A stretch of 40,518 bases of DNA from Candidatus Helarchaeota ASGARD archaeon Hel_GB_B (lineage in GTDB: Archaea > Asgardarchaeota > Lokiarchaeia > Helarchaeales > HEL-GB-B): the NCBI GenBank assembly GCA_005191425.1, contig SUPR01000020.1, positions 1-40,518 of the forward strand, given 5' to 3'. Numbering within the stretch: position 1 is the stretch's first letter; each line of letters opens with the position of its first letter. The position numbers and the translations under genes were made by a program. The notes beneath the pieces were generated by a model. It was given only the letters and a program-made list of their open reading frames with translations, was not told the origin of the DNA and searched no databases. Positions 27,097-35,055 of this stretch are shown here, one piece after another.

Positions 27097-27279
27097 AGTT
27101 AATTAAAAATAATTTAAAATTTTTCGAAAGTTTGATTTTTTATAAATCATTCATCAAATTAAATAAAAACACATTATATATAAAAATTTAAAAAACTATG
27201 GAAGAAGAATTAAGATTTCAACTATTATAAACCCATTCTAATTTAAATTTTCAAACGTTAATTAAAAAAATATTAATAA

Positions 27280-28296
27280 TTAGATTGTATCTTCAATTTT
27301 TATTTTAGGTGGATTGATAATCTCTTCTATTGTATTATTTTTATATAATTTATTGGCAAATATATACAAATTTTCAAAATCTAAAGGCTCATTTGCTTCT
27401 TGTTCTAAAGTCCAATAATATGTGGGAAGTCGATGCTTTAAATCCTTGATCCTTAATAACTGATTTTCTCGCATTTTTCTTAAAAATTCATTGTCTTTTA
27501 TAACACTTTCTCCAATTATTTTGTTTATATAGACCGCATCAACTTCATGATACACCGCAAACATATCAACTGCCCTTATTGTCTCCTGAATTGCAGCCCA
27601 TTCTGGAATCGAAACAAGTCTTAATGTCAAATATTTTTCTATTATTTTGTTTACAATATCTCCTCTCTTTTTTAACTTTTTTAAATAATCAAGTAATTGA
27701 GAAAGAGGACTATTTAAACTTAACATTTTTGTGGGGTTCAATGCCCTTCGGACACCCTCATATGCTAACACAATCGGTGCTCTATAACTTAAAAAATTAG
27801 TCATCAACTCCTGAACAAAAAATTTTGGGACTTCCAATAAATTAATCGTCCCGCCAGTTGGAGGAAAATCCGATATTATAAACGAATATTCTTTTGATTT
27901 TGCCGCATTAAAAAAGAGCTGAAAAAAAGCAGACACTTTAGCTTGCTTCGGTAAATTGGAACTTTGAAGCATAGATTCAATTAATATTTTTAAAGAGGGG
28001 ACCATATTTGGTATAGCAAGGTCATAGATTGTTTTTTTCATTAACTTGAAAATCGGCTCTGAATACTCTTTTATATAATGTTCTGGGTCTGGCTCTATTA
28101 CATCTAAATAATCTGATACTGGTGTTATTTTATCTCCAATTTTCTTGTTGAAGATATCACTCAAATTATGCGCTATATCAAATGAAATTAATAACGTCTT
28201 CTCCTGCAAATCTTGAGATAACTTCACCGCTGTCGCACTTGATATAGTGGTCTTTCCTACACCACCTTTACCACTGAATATAAATACTTTTTTCAT
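27280..28296 (-). CDS. ArsA/GET3-like ATPase
   Basis: A 338-residue P-loop ATPase of the deviant Walker type. Visible: FSGKGGVGKTTISSATAVKL with the intra-dimer Lys, the switch region SFDIAHNLSDIF (usual form D-P-A-H-N-L-S-D), and SDFPPTGGTINLLEVP (usual D-T-A-P-T-G-H-T). There is no cysteine in the protein, so neither the arsenite site of ArsA nor the zinc CxxC of eukaryotic GET3 is possible. A role as a chaperone for tail-anchored proteins is conceivable, but the hydrophobic insert is not clearly visible. ATG 28296, single gene, divergent from the HAD phosphatase. Confidence 0.85.
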   Translation of the reverse strand: MKKVFIFSGKGGVGKTTISSATAVKLSQDLQEKTLLISFDIAHNLSDIFNKKIGDKITPVSDYLDVIEPDPEHYIKEYSEPIFKLMKKTIYDLAIPNMVPSLKILIESMLQSSNLPKQAKVSAFFQLFFNAAKSKEYSFIISDFPPTGGTINLLEVPKFFVQELMTNFLSYRAPIVLAYEGVRRALNPTKMLSLNSPLSQLLDYLKKLKKRGDIVNKIIEKYLTLRLVSIPEWAAIQETIRAVDMFAVYHEVDAVYINKIIGESVIKDNEFLRKMRENQLLRIKDLKHRLPTYYWTLEQEANEPLDFENLYIFANKLYKNNTIEEIINPPKIKIEDTI

Positions 28297-28635
28297 TGAA
28301 ACACCTTAAAGTTGAAATTTATTTGAAAATTTAAATTTTATTTTAATTTGGTAAAATAGTATTATTCATTAAACATATATAAATTTAAGTTATGTCTCTC
28401 TATTAATAAAAAATATTTTCAGTAATTGAAACAAATTTCTTCTAAAATTTCAAAAATTAAATAAATTAAATACTCTTTTTTATCTTTTACTAAAAATAAT
28501 CGAAAATTTTTTTACTTACAATTTACTATTTAAAAGATACAAATATATTGAAAATAATTAAAATCAATACCTAATTAATTTCCCATTTATAATTTATACC
28601 CTTCTATATTAATCACCTCATTTAAAAATTTAATT
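28297..28635. other. AT-rich divergent intergenic region
   Basis: Holds the promoters of the ArsA-like gene (minus) and the HAD gene (plus). No RNA gene or repeat is apparent. Confidence 0.35.
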
Positions 28636-29355
28636 GTGGAAAATATAATGCAAACTAAAAATTTGATCTCTGATAAAAAAGGAATAATATTCTGCGATTT
28701 AGAAGGTGTATTGACTGAATTAAAATCTACTTGGGAAAAATTAAATATTGAACTGGGGATGTCTGAAAAAGAAGACTACGACCTTTATAATAAATTCATC
28801 TCTGGATCATTAGATTATCCTGGTTGGGCTAACGAAATTTATTCAAAATGGAAAAAATATTCCGAATTTAAATTGACTAAAAAATTTTTTCAAGATTTTT
28901 TTGAGCAAAATCTTCTTATTAGAAAAGGTGCAATATCTTTTATTGAAAAATGCAAAAAAAACTTTATTTTTGTGGTAATTTCAGGGTCTCCTGATATGAA
29001 CTGTAGACTAGCAAAAGAAAAACTAAATTTTGATAGATATTATTCCTTAAATAAATTAATCTTTGATTCAAATAGAAAATTAATCGGAATTTTTGGCGAT
29101 AAAAATGGCTTCAATAAAGATAAAATTATGACTAAAATTATTGAAGAATATAACTTTAAATTAGACCAAAGTATAGCTATTGGAGATTCTGAAAATGATA
29201 TTACAATGCTAAATAAAGCAAAATTGGGAATTTTAATCGGCGAAAATTTAAAATTTCCCAGAATGTTAAATAAATTAAAAACAAATATTATTAAACTTAA
29301 GAAATTAGATTTTGAGAAACTTATCAAAATAATAAATAAAAAATTTGATATTTAG
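28636..29355 (+). CDS. HAD-superfamily phosphatase, phosphoserine phosphatase-like
   Basis: A 239-residue HAD hydrolase. Motif I is IIFCDLEGVLTE: the nucleophile Asp is present and the second Asp is replaced by Glu, as in the ThrH group. Motif II is VVISGSPD. Motif IV is AIGDSENDITML with the metal-binding acids. The cap is inserted between motifs I and II, as in the SerB-like class. The substrate is probably a small phosphomonoester such as phosphoserine; this is not certain. GTG start at 28636; ATG 28648 is the alternative start, with GTGGA upstream. Its TAG stop is followed in the same frame by the LRR fragment at 29356-29508. Confidence 0.82.
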   Translation: MENIMQTKNLISDKKGIIFCDLEGVLTELKSTWEKLNIELGMSEKEDYDLYNKFISGSLDYPGWANEIYSKWKKYSEFKLTKKFFQDFFEQNLLIRKGAISFIEKCKKNFIFVVISGSPDMNCRLAKEKLNFDRYYSLNKLIFDSNRKLIGIFGDKNGFNKDKIMTKIIEEYNFKLDQSIAIGDSENDITMLNKAKLGILIGENLKFPRMLNKLKTNIIKLKKLDFEKLIKIINKKFDI

Positions 29356-29508
29356 ATAATAAAACTTCAGTTAACGACTCTCCCGGAGTCCTTGTGTAAT
29401 ATGCTAAACTTAAAAAAAATTTATATCTCTATGCGCCTATTAAGAGAACAAGCTAGACAGGTCATTGAACAATGCAAAAAACAAGGTATCGAAATTGTAA
29501 ATTGGTAG
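29356..29508 (+). pseudogene. Orphan 3' end of a leucine-rich-repeat gene (silent cassette or relic)
   Basis: Directly after the HAD stop, the same frame reads 50 codons to TAG 29506-29508. It contains QLTTLPESLCNMLNLKK and ends REQARQVIEQCKKQGIEIV, then NW. This matches the last LRR and C-terminal cap of the LRR gene at 30971-31513 (LPESFYILNNLIYLNIENN, ending ELRSRGVSVYY), but with different residues. The first 27 bases of similarity (29367-29393) are identical to bases of that gene on the opposite strand. There is no start codon for it, so alone it is silent. It may be a recombination partner or a leftover of a deleted LRR gene. Confidence 0.7.
29367..29393 (+). repeat. Left arm of a 27-bp inverted repeat inside LRR sequence
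   Basis: Exact reverse complement of 31152-31178. Both copies encode Q-L-T-T-L-P-E-S in the same phase. The two arms flank the tyrosine recombinase gene and face each other, so recombination between them would invert about 1.8 kb. Confidence 0.75.
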
Positions 29509-29735
29509 TTTATTCAACATGATTTCATTTTAATTTAAATTTGTCCTGTTCTTTTTCTATATTTTTTGTTAATATTTTCCTTTTTTACCTAATTTTATTT
29601 CATAATACAAATTCATAATTATATTACATTCCAGTCTCTTTTTCTATTCAAGACAAAGTAAATATTATTTAATTTTGAAGATTTAAGTACCTTTTATTTC
29701 GGGTTAAAAATTCAAATTGGAGCGTGGTAATTAAT

Positions 29736-30771
29736 ATGAATATAGAATTGGTCAATAGATTAATTTTAGATGCTAAAAATATTTGTAATGCAGAGAATTT
29801 AGCCCCGTCTACTATTAAAAAAACTCAATACATTGAGACGTATTTTTCTAGGTATCGAGGACTTGACGCCCTCGGCTATAATTGAATGGGTCGAGCAGTA
29901 TAGGTATGGTGCTCACAACACAGAGTTAAGTCCTCATGGAAAAAATAACTACTACACCGCAATCAAATGGTATTTAGCAAGGGCTACTCTAGTAAAATAT
30001 CCAAAAGAGGAATTGAAAAAAATCAAAAAAGTACCTGTCAGGCCAAAAGACCGCAGTGTGGACGATTTGGCACTAGAACACATCTTGCAATTTTCACCAA
30101 ATACTACTTTTGAGCTGGCATTTCGATTGATAAGAGAGCGCGGCATAAGGCCGCATGAATTACTTTCAATCAGGGTAAAAGATGTTTCCAAGTCAGAGGA
30201 AGGTTATGCGGTCGTGTCATTACAAGCAGAGAACCCCGAAGTCCCTTCAAGAAGGAACAAGACTGGCCCGAGGACTATAATATTTGTGCGAAATGCAGCT
30301 CGAATTCTAGAATTAGTCAGAGTGGTAGGTGCGGGTACAGGCCCTGAGGGCAGGCTCTTTCCATGGCGTCATGGAGTACTATCAGTTATATTCTGTAGAA
30401 TGAAAAAAATGCAGGAAGAAGTGGCGAGAAGAGAAGGCTGGAACAATTTATATAGGGGTAGGTTATATGATTTAAGACATGCTGCAATTACAGAGATGTA
30501 TGTCCATGGTTTCGTAGACCAAGAAGTGCGTGCCATGGTCGGCTGGGCTCCATCTTCTAAGATGCCGGATATTTATGTCCACATCGGGACAAAACACCTG
30601 CTAGATGCTTGTAAGAGAAATGAAACAAATTACATAAATATTGAATCAAACAAGAGAAATTTAGGACTCAAGGAAACCCATTTCGGAACATTTAATAAAA
30701 TAGTAAATAATTCAAAATTATACAGAAAATTTCCGGACAACGCCAATGAAATTAATTTCTATATAAAGTAG
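29736..30771 (+). pseudogene. Tyrosine recombinase (XerC/D-like integrase) with a +1 frameshift in a T-run
   Basis: ATG 29736 opens the N-terminal core-binding domain (STIKKTQYIETYF) but runs into TGA 29883-29885. The continuation lies in the +1 frame, open from about 29833 to 30771. Dropping one T from TTTTT at 29843-29847 joins them as ETYFLGIEDLTPSA in a protein of about 344 residues. The catalytic domain has Arg in ERGIRPHELLS, a Lys in RRNKTGPRT, LYDLRHAA (Tyr in place of the usual first His), GWAPSSKMPD and the nucleophile in DIYVHIG. The central part is clearly less AT-rich than its surroundings, a sign of transfer. It may be dead, frameshifted on purpose, or misread in a homopolymer. 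Confidence 0.8.
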
Positions 30772-30970
30772 ATTACCTACAACTAATTTCCAAATGATGT
30801 AAACAAAATAAGAACAAAATTAGATTAAAATAAGGGATTAATAAAAGTAAGAGAGAAAAAAATAATTTTATTTAGTAAAAAGGCATGAATTGAAAAAATT
30901 ATAGTAATATAATTTTATTATAAGTAGCTGATACTCCAAATATCATTATTATTAAGTATTAACTACATTT

Positions 30971-31513
30971 TCAATAATAGACTGAAACACCTCTGGAACG
31001 TAGTTCTTCTAATCGTTCTATCGTACTTTCATCAAGCGGGTTATTTTCAATATTTAGGTAAATTAAATTATTTAATATATAAAATGACTCCGGGAGAGTC
31101 TTTAACTTATTGTCATTCAATTCAAGTTCTTGGAGTGATTTTAGGTCCCCAAAGGACTCCGGGAGAGTCGTTAACTGATTGTCCTGCAAATCAAGTTCTT
31201 GGAGTGATTTTAGAGTACCAAAGGACTCCGGGAGAGTCGTTAATTGATTCCAGCTTAAATCAAGTATTTGGAGGTTAGTTAGCTTGAGTATGGGCTCCGG
31301 GAGATTCTTTAATCTGCATTCATAAAGTCCCAGTCCCAATATTTTATTATCGTCCAATACCATCCCAAAAGTATCCCGTTCTATTTCATTTACTTTTGGG
31401 ATTGGCTTACCAATCATATTTTCCAATTCGGATATTATATATGAATTTATTTGTTTGGTCACATAATTTATTACATATTCATAATGCATATTCATAATGG
31501 GGATAATTTTCAA
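30971..31513 (-). CDS. Leucine-rich-repeat protein, C-terminal part of an NLR-like gene
   Basis: A 180-residue ORF from TTG 31513; ATG 31495 and 31489 are alternatives. After a 60-residue linker it has about five LRRs of 23 residues (ILDLSWNQLTTLPESFGTL, then ELDLQDNQLTTLPESFGDL, and others), ending in the cap ERLEELRSRGVSVYY. Such repeats form a curved surface for binding. The ORF overlaps the NACHT gene by 35 bases in another frame. The overlap holds an exact 13-bp tandem duplication (31474-31499). With one copy removed, the NACHT frame runs directly into this one (HYEY, then VINYVTKQ). It is therefore most likely the LRR half of an NLR-type protein, now either translated separately or lost. 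Confidence 0.85.
   Translation of the reverse strand: MKIIPIMNMHYEYVINYVTKQINSYIISELENMIGKPIPKVNEIERDTFGMVLDDNKILGLGLYECRLKNLPEPILKLTNLQILDLSWNQLTTLPESFGTLKSLQELDLQDNQLTTLPESFGDLKSLQELELNDNKLKTLPESFYILNNLIYLNIENNPLDESTIERLEELRSRGVSVYY
31086..31307 (-). repeat. Four tandem 69-bp repeats coding for LRRs
   Basis: The plus-strand block GACTCCGGGAGAGTC (or near copies) begins at 31086, 31155, 31224 and 31293, exactly 69 bases apart, one per 23-residue LRR. The bases are more alike than the protein requires, implying recent duplication or gene conversion. These blocks can also recombine with the orphan LRR cassette at 29367-29393. Confidence 0.85.
31152..31178 (-). repeat. Right arm of the 27-bp inverted repeat, within the LRR gene
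   Basis: Exact reverse complement of 29367-29393. It lies in the middle LRR, so exchange here would replace the last repeats and cap of the protein while keeping the reading frame. Confidence 0.75.
31474..31499. repeat. 13-bp tandem duplication at the NACHT/LRR junction
   Basis: CATATTCATAATG occurs twice in a row, at 31474-31486 and 31487-31499. On the coding (minus) strand the unit is CATTATGAATATG. Two copies make the NACHT ORF end at TGA 31481-31479. One copy would join it in frame to the LRR ORF, giving 813 codons from 33422 to 30971. Such a unit can be gained or lost by replication slippage. Confidence 0.9.
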
Positions 31514-33422
31514 TAAGGTAATCTTTTAGATTTAAGAAGCCAGTAAAAGCTTCATTCAAATTACCGGCTAATTTATTCAGTATGATTGGGTTAATTTTAT
31601 TGAAAATATCTTTATGGTTGTAGATTAAATTAATAAAATTTTTTAAAGAGGTAGACTGGGTGTTAGTTAAGAATTTATTTTGTGTTAAAATATCAAGGTC
31701 ATTATTGATTTTGTTATAATCGAGTTGATTTTTTAAAAAATATTGAGACAGAAGGAATGGGAGGTAAAATTTTTCGATTTGATAAAATTTTTGGTTATTA
31801 ATAACGTTAATGTGGGCAATACCCGAATTTAATAGATTTATTTTAAATTCATTTGGTATCTGTTTATTTATCAAGTATTGGTCAAGAATTCCAAGAGTGT
31901 GATTATCTAAAATGAAAGTTGTGATTTGATTTAGGTATGTGACGTAATTATCATTAAATCCAATGCGGAAAAGTAAAGTATTTTGGGCTGGGATGTCATG
32001 TCCTGTAGACACGTGTTGATATCTAAGAAAAAGATATGTGAATTCTAGGAAGAAGGTGGGGTCTGGTAGTATTTTTGTTAATTTAAAGAGGTCATGTACC
32101 AGTCTTAGAAAATAAGGGCGTTTGCAATAGACAAATAGCGGGGAAGACTCATTGAAGTCAAGGTTATATTTTTTTAGTGCGGATTTTATTTCTCGGTCTG
32201 AGAATTCATCAAGGTTAGAAGAGTATGGATGGTCGTTTTTATAATTATAAATATAGCTTTTGAATTTAGTGTCTTGTCTTATAAGGTTGCTATAAACAAT
32301 ATTGTACCATTGGTTATATCTTGAACTTGCAAAAATCTTAACATTTGAAGAATATTTAAAGGTTTGGAATGCAGAAATAATTTTATTATTATCTGAACAT
32401 TCATCAAGTCCATCTAAAAAGATTATAATATTAAAATTTTGATTATCACTTAGATTTTTTATCAAATTGCACCCTTGATCCCAATCAAGTCCAAAGAGCC
32501 AATCCATTTGATAATTTATATCTTTTCCCATATTGAAAAAGAATACAATATTATTAGTATTATCATTAATAGTAAAGAAGTTTTGGGCTAAATTAGAAAA
32601 GAGCCATGTTTTGCCACTCCCTTCAAGGCCCAGCAATACAAAAAATTTTTTATTATTGTTATTATTGATAAATGCTATTAAATTATTTTCGATATCACGG
32701 TTAACGTAAAATTTAGAGTCGAAAACAATTTCGTTACTCGAGTGCATTAATTCGAGTTGAGCAAAATGAATCTGAGCTTCGCTTAAATTTGATAGATAAT
32801 TTAGATCAAAGGTAGATGGATTAGTATTATCAATATTATTTTCACTTCGGGAATTACTTATAAATTGTTTGAGCATATACAACAAATGCTCTATATTAAG
32901 ATTAATAATATCAATTTTTTGAAGAGATGAATATATAATAGAGAAGTTATTTTGGAGGTTAGAGTAAAGTTGGTTAATATCTTCGGACATATAATCTTTT
33001 AATTCATTAAGAGAAGATTGTAATTCAGTTTTCATTAAAGAAATATCATTTTTATATAAGTTGTAATTTTTTCGTAGTTCAACTTGAATAATTTCGCAAA
33101 AATCAGTGATAATAAAATCGCCCATTTTCTGGTTTTGAGTTTTGATTAGTCCTTTTAGTTTTTCCAAGAAATTATCAAAAGTGCCATTTTTTTGGGGGTT
33201 TAGTATTACTTTTAGTCCATCCTTTGAGACATCTCCTAGTAATTCTTTTAAAGGGGTTTGTAATTGATCCATAGAAATATTTATTCCAATATTGCTTAAG
33301 GTACTGGCCAAATATCCAGCAAGAGGGCCAGCTATTAATCCTACACTAACCCCACCTGCAACAGGGATTAAGATTTTTGCAAAAGTTTTTAATGCGTCCT
33401 TAATTTTTTTAATTATAGCCAT
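31479..33422 (-). CDS. NACHT-type STAND NTPase with hydrophobic N-terminus
   Basis: A 647-residue protein. Residues about 15-45 are hydrophobic and Gly-rich (ILIPVAGGVSVGLIAGPLAG), like a membrane-inserting segment. About 90-200 is helical, possibly coiled coil. The NTPase follows: Walker A LLGLEGSGKTWL (near 265), Walker B IIIFLDGLDEC (near 335) with the acidic pair typical of NACHT, and a sensor-like ASSRYNQW (near 365). The rest is a helical C-terminal region. STAND ATPases form signalling oligomers after ligand binding, often in immunity. The start is ATG 33422 with AGGA upstream. Its stop lies inside the 13-bp duplication that separates it from the LRR ORF. Together they resemble an animal-style NLR: effector-like N-terminus, NACHT, LRR. 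Confidence 0.85.
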   Translation of the reverse strand: MAIIKKIKDALKTFAKILIPVAGGVSVGLIAGPLAGYLASTLSNIGINISMDQLQTPLKELLGDVSKDGLKVILNPQKNGTFDNFLEKLKGLIKTQNQKMGDFIITDFCEIIQVELRKNYNLYKNDISLMKTELQSSLNELKDYMSEDINQLYSNLQNNFSIIYSSLQKIDIINLNIEHLLYMLKQFISNSRSENNIDNTNPSTFDLNYLSNLSEAQIHFAQLELMHSSNEIVFDSKFYVNRDIENNLIAFINNNNNKKFFVLLGLEGSGKTWLFSNLAQNFFTINDNTNNIVFFFNMGKDINYQMDWLFGLDWDQGCNLIKNLSDNQNFNIIIFLDGLDECSDNNKIISAFQTFKYSSNVKIFASSRYNQWYNIVYSNLIRQDTKFKSYIYNYKNDHPYSSNLDEFSDREIKSALKKYNLDFNESSPLFVYCKRPYFLRLVHDLFKLTKILPDPTFFLEFTYLFLRYQHVSTGHDIPAQNTLLFRIGFNDNYVTYLNQITTFILDNHTLGILDQYLINKQIPNEFKINLLNSGIAHINVINNQKFYQIEKFYLPFLLSQYFLKNQLDYNKINNDLDILTQNKFLTNTQSTSLKNFINLIYNHKDIFNKINPIILNKLAGNLNEAFTGFLNLKDYLIENYPHYEYAL

Positions 33423-33645
33423 TTCTTATCCTAAGTAGTTAAAATTTAAGAAAATAAATCCTCAACAAAGAGAAAGTGATTTTAGAATATTTAAATTAAT
33501 CTATAGAAAAAGAGTTAAATTATAATTATTCAAGCTTTTGAAAAGAAGGGTGGGAATAAATTAAACTTAGTAAAAATTAAGGAAGAGGAAAGGGGTAGTA
33601 AATATTGAATGTATCATTAGAGGCAAATAAATATTAAAGTAGATA
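33423..33645. other. Gap within the minus-strand block, no gene seen
   Basis: 223 bases between the membrane-protein gene and the NACHT gene. No ORF or RNA is visible. It is long enough to hold a separate promoter for the NACHT-LRR gene, so one mRNA for the whole block is not assured. Confidence 0.35.
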
Positions 33646-35016
33646 TTAGGAAGGTGGTTGTTCTTTTTGTCGAGCGAAGGGTAAAAGGTTTAAGACATTA
33701 CGAGATGTAAGGGTATAGGGTGTATCAATTTTTCTGGTCAACAATTTGAAGTAGTTAATGGGTGGTAAGGGTTGTAATTGGGTACCGAGGATATCTTCGA
33801 TGTTATCGCTTAAATTTTCGTCTATAATGATATAGCAATTTAGGTTAAAAATGCCAATGATATTGCCAGTTTCAAATTTTTTGAATTCGGATTCCAGTTC
33901 AGTTTTTTTAAGCCATAGTTGATCTCCGAAAATATAGGAGCTGAATGCATTAGTATCTTTTTCGATTCCGCCCATCATGAGCAGGAATTGGATTTGTTTT
34001 TCTTTATCAAGGATTTTATCTTGCATTTCTTGGTAAATTTTTTGCAATGAGGTTTTGATTTCTTTAATTTTAGTGTTATAATCGAGAGGAGAGAATTGGC
34101 AGATCCAGTAGAAGGGATAAGGGGAGTTGTTTAGAATATTAGAAAGATGGAAGGATTTATTGTAGGGTATTTGGTAAATGCGTTGGGTGGAAGTTAATGT
34201 TGGGGAATTTATTTCGATGGACATTTTATTTAATTTTATTTTTGGGAAATTTTTAACGAGTCCGGAGTTATCAAAGAGGAGTGGGTTGGAGTTTAGGAAG
34301 GAGAAGAAGATATTTTCAGCGGAGATTTCATCATTAATAATATTGTAGTAGTAGCCGAGTCGTTCTAGGATATAAATGATACGAGTGAAAGTATCAATAA
34401 ATTGAGAGATACCGGTATTATATTTTTTAGAGTCCATAAAAAAGAAGAAATAAATAGAATAATCATGGGTTTGTTTTTCTACTTCAAAAGTGAACCTTTG
34501 GACATTTTCAAGTTTAGATAGAGCGACGATAAAGGGGAAGATATCTTTAAAGGGTTCGAGTTCAATAATTTTAATGAAGGTGAACTTGTTTTTTGAAGGG
34601 ACAACGAGGCACTCAGCTCTATATTCATAGAAGATTTTACAGAGGGGGTTAAAAAATTTGCTTGAGAATTTTAATAATATTAGGTTATTTAGAAAGAATT
34701 TATATTTCCAGACAATAATTGGGAGTAGAAAATCCAGGGGGATGAGTGGATAGTAGACAATAAAAGAAGATGCGAGCATACAACCGTAAAGATGAATAAA
34801 CCCGATATAGAAAATTACTTTTGAGAGTTTATTTGAGAATTTATCGAATTTAAATTTAGAGAGTTTTAATATAACGAATAATCCAAGATATATAGTAAAA
34901 ATTAGCAAGTAATAGGTCAAGTCACCTGTAATGGCGGCATAAATAGTAATATAGTAAAGAAATTGAATTAAATATGGTAATAACGAGGCTAGTAATAATA
35001 TAAATAGTGCATACAC
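33646..35016 (-). CDS. Membrane protein of unknown function in the NLR-like block
   Basis: A 456-residue protein. The first 130 residues hold about four membrane helices; the remaining 320 are soluble and alpha/beta in pattern, with no motif I can name. The ending (LTSRNVLNLLPFAR) faintly recalls the stretch just before the ATPase core in HerA/VirB4-like conjugation ATPases, but no P-loop follows, so I do not assign that family. The GTG start at 35016 is the first standard start. The frame is open further up, and ATT at 35043, ten bases after the GAGGTG at 35057-35052, would add nine residues (PIKISITKI-like). It follows the five-OB gene closely. Confidence 0.7.
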   Translation of the reverse strand: MYALFILLLASLLPYLIQFLYYITIYAAITGDLTYYLLIFTIYLGLFVILKLSKFKFDKFSNKLSKVIFYIGFIHLYGCMLASSFIVYYPLIPLDFLLPIIVWKYKFFLNNLILLKFSSKFFNPLCKIFYEYRAECLVVPSKNKFTFIKIIELEPFKDIFPFIVALSKLENVQRFTFEVEKQTHDYSIYFFFFMDSKKYNTGISQFIDTFTRIIYILERLGYYYNIINDEISAENIFFSFLNSNPLLFDNSGLVKNFPKIKLNKMSIEINSPTLTSTQRIYQIPYNKSFHLSNILNNSPYPFYWICQFSPLDYNTKIKEIKTSLQKIYQEMQDKILDKEKQIQFLLMMGGIEKDTNAFSSYIFGDQLWLKKTELESEFKKFETGNIIGIFNLNCYIIIDENLSDNIEDILGTQLQPLPPINYFKLLTRKIDTPYTLTSRNVLNLLPFARQKEQPPS

Positions 35017-35055
35017 AACGATTTTAGTGATAGAGATTTTAATGGGCAGTACACC

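Noticed and set aside
31084..31278. Plus-strand ORF of 64 residues with repeated TPGESL units
   Set aside because: It is the antisense reading of the 69-bp LRR repeats of the minus-strand gene. The periodicity comes from the LRR code, which shows real LRR residues in the minus frame.
31086..31307. CRISPR-like array (conserved 15-mer at regular 69-bp spacing)
   Set aside because: The spacing is exactly 23 codons, the spacers are similar to each other, and the whole is coding for LRRs. No cas gene is present.
33646..35016. HerA/VirB4 conjugation-type ATPase
   Set aside because: Only a weak resemblance near the C-terminal LTSRNVLNLLPF; no Walker A or B motif is present and the sequence after the stop is not coding.
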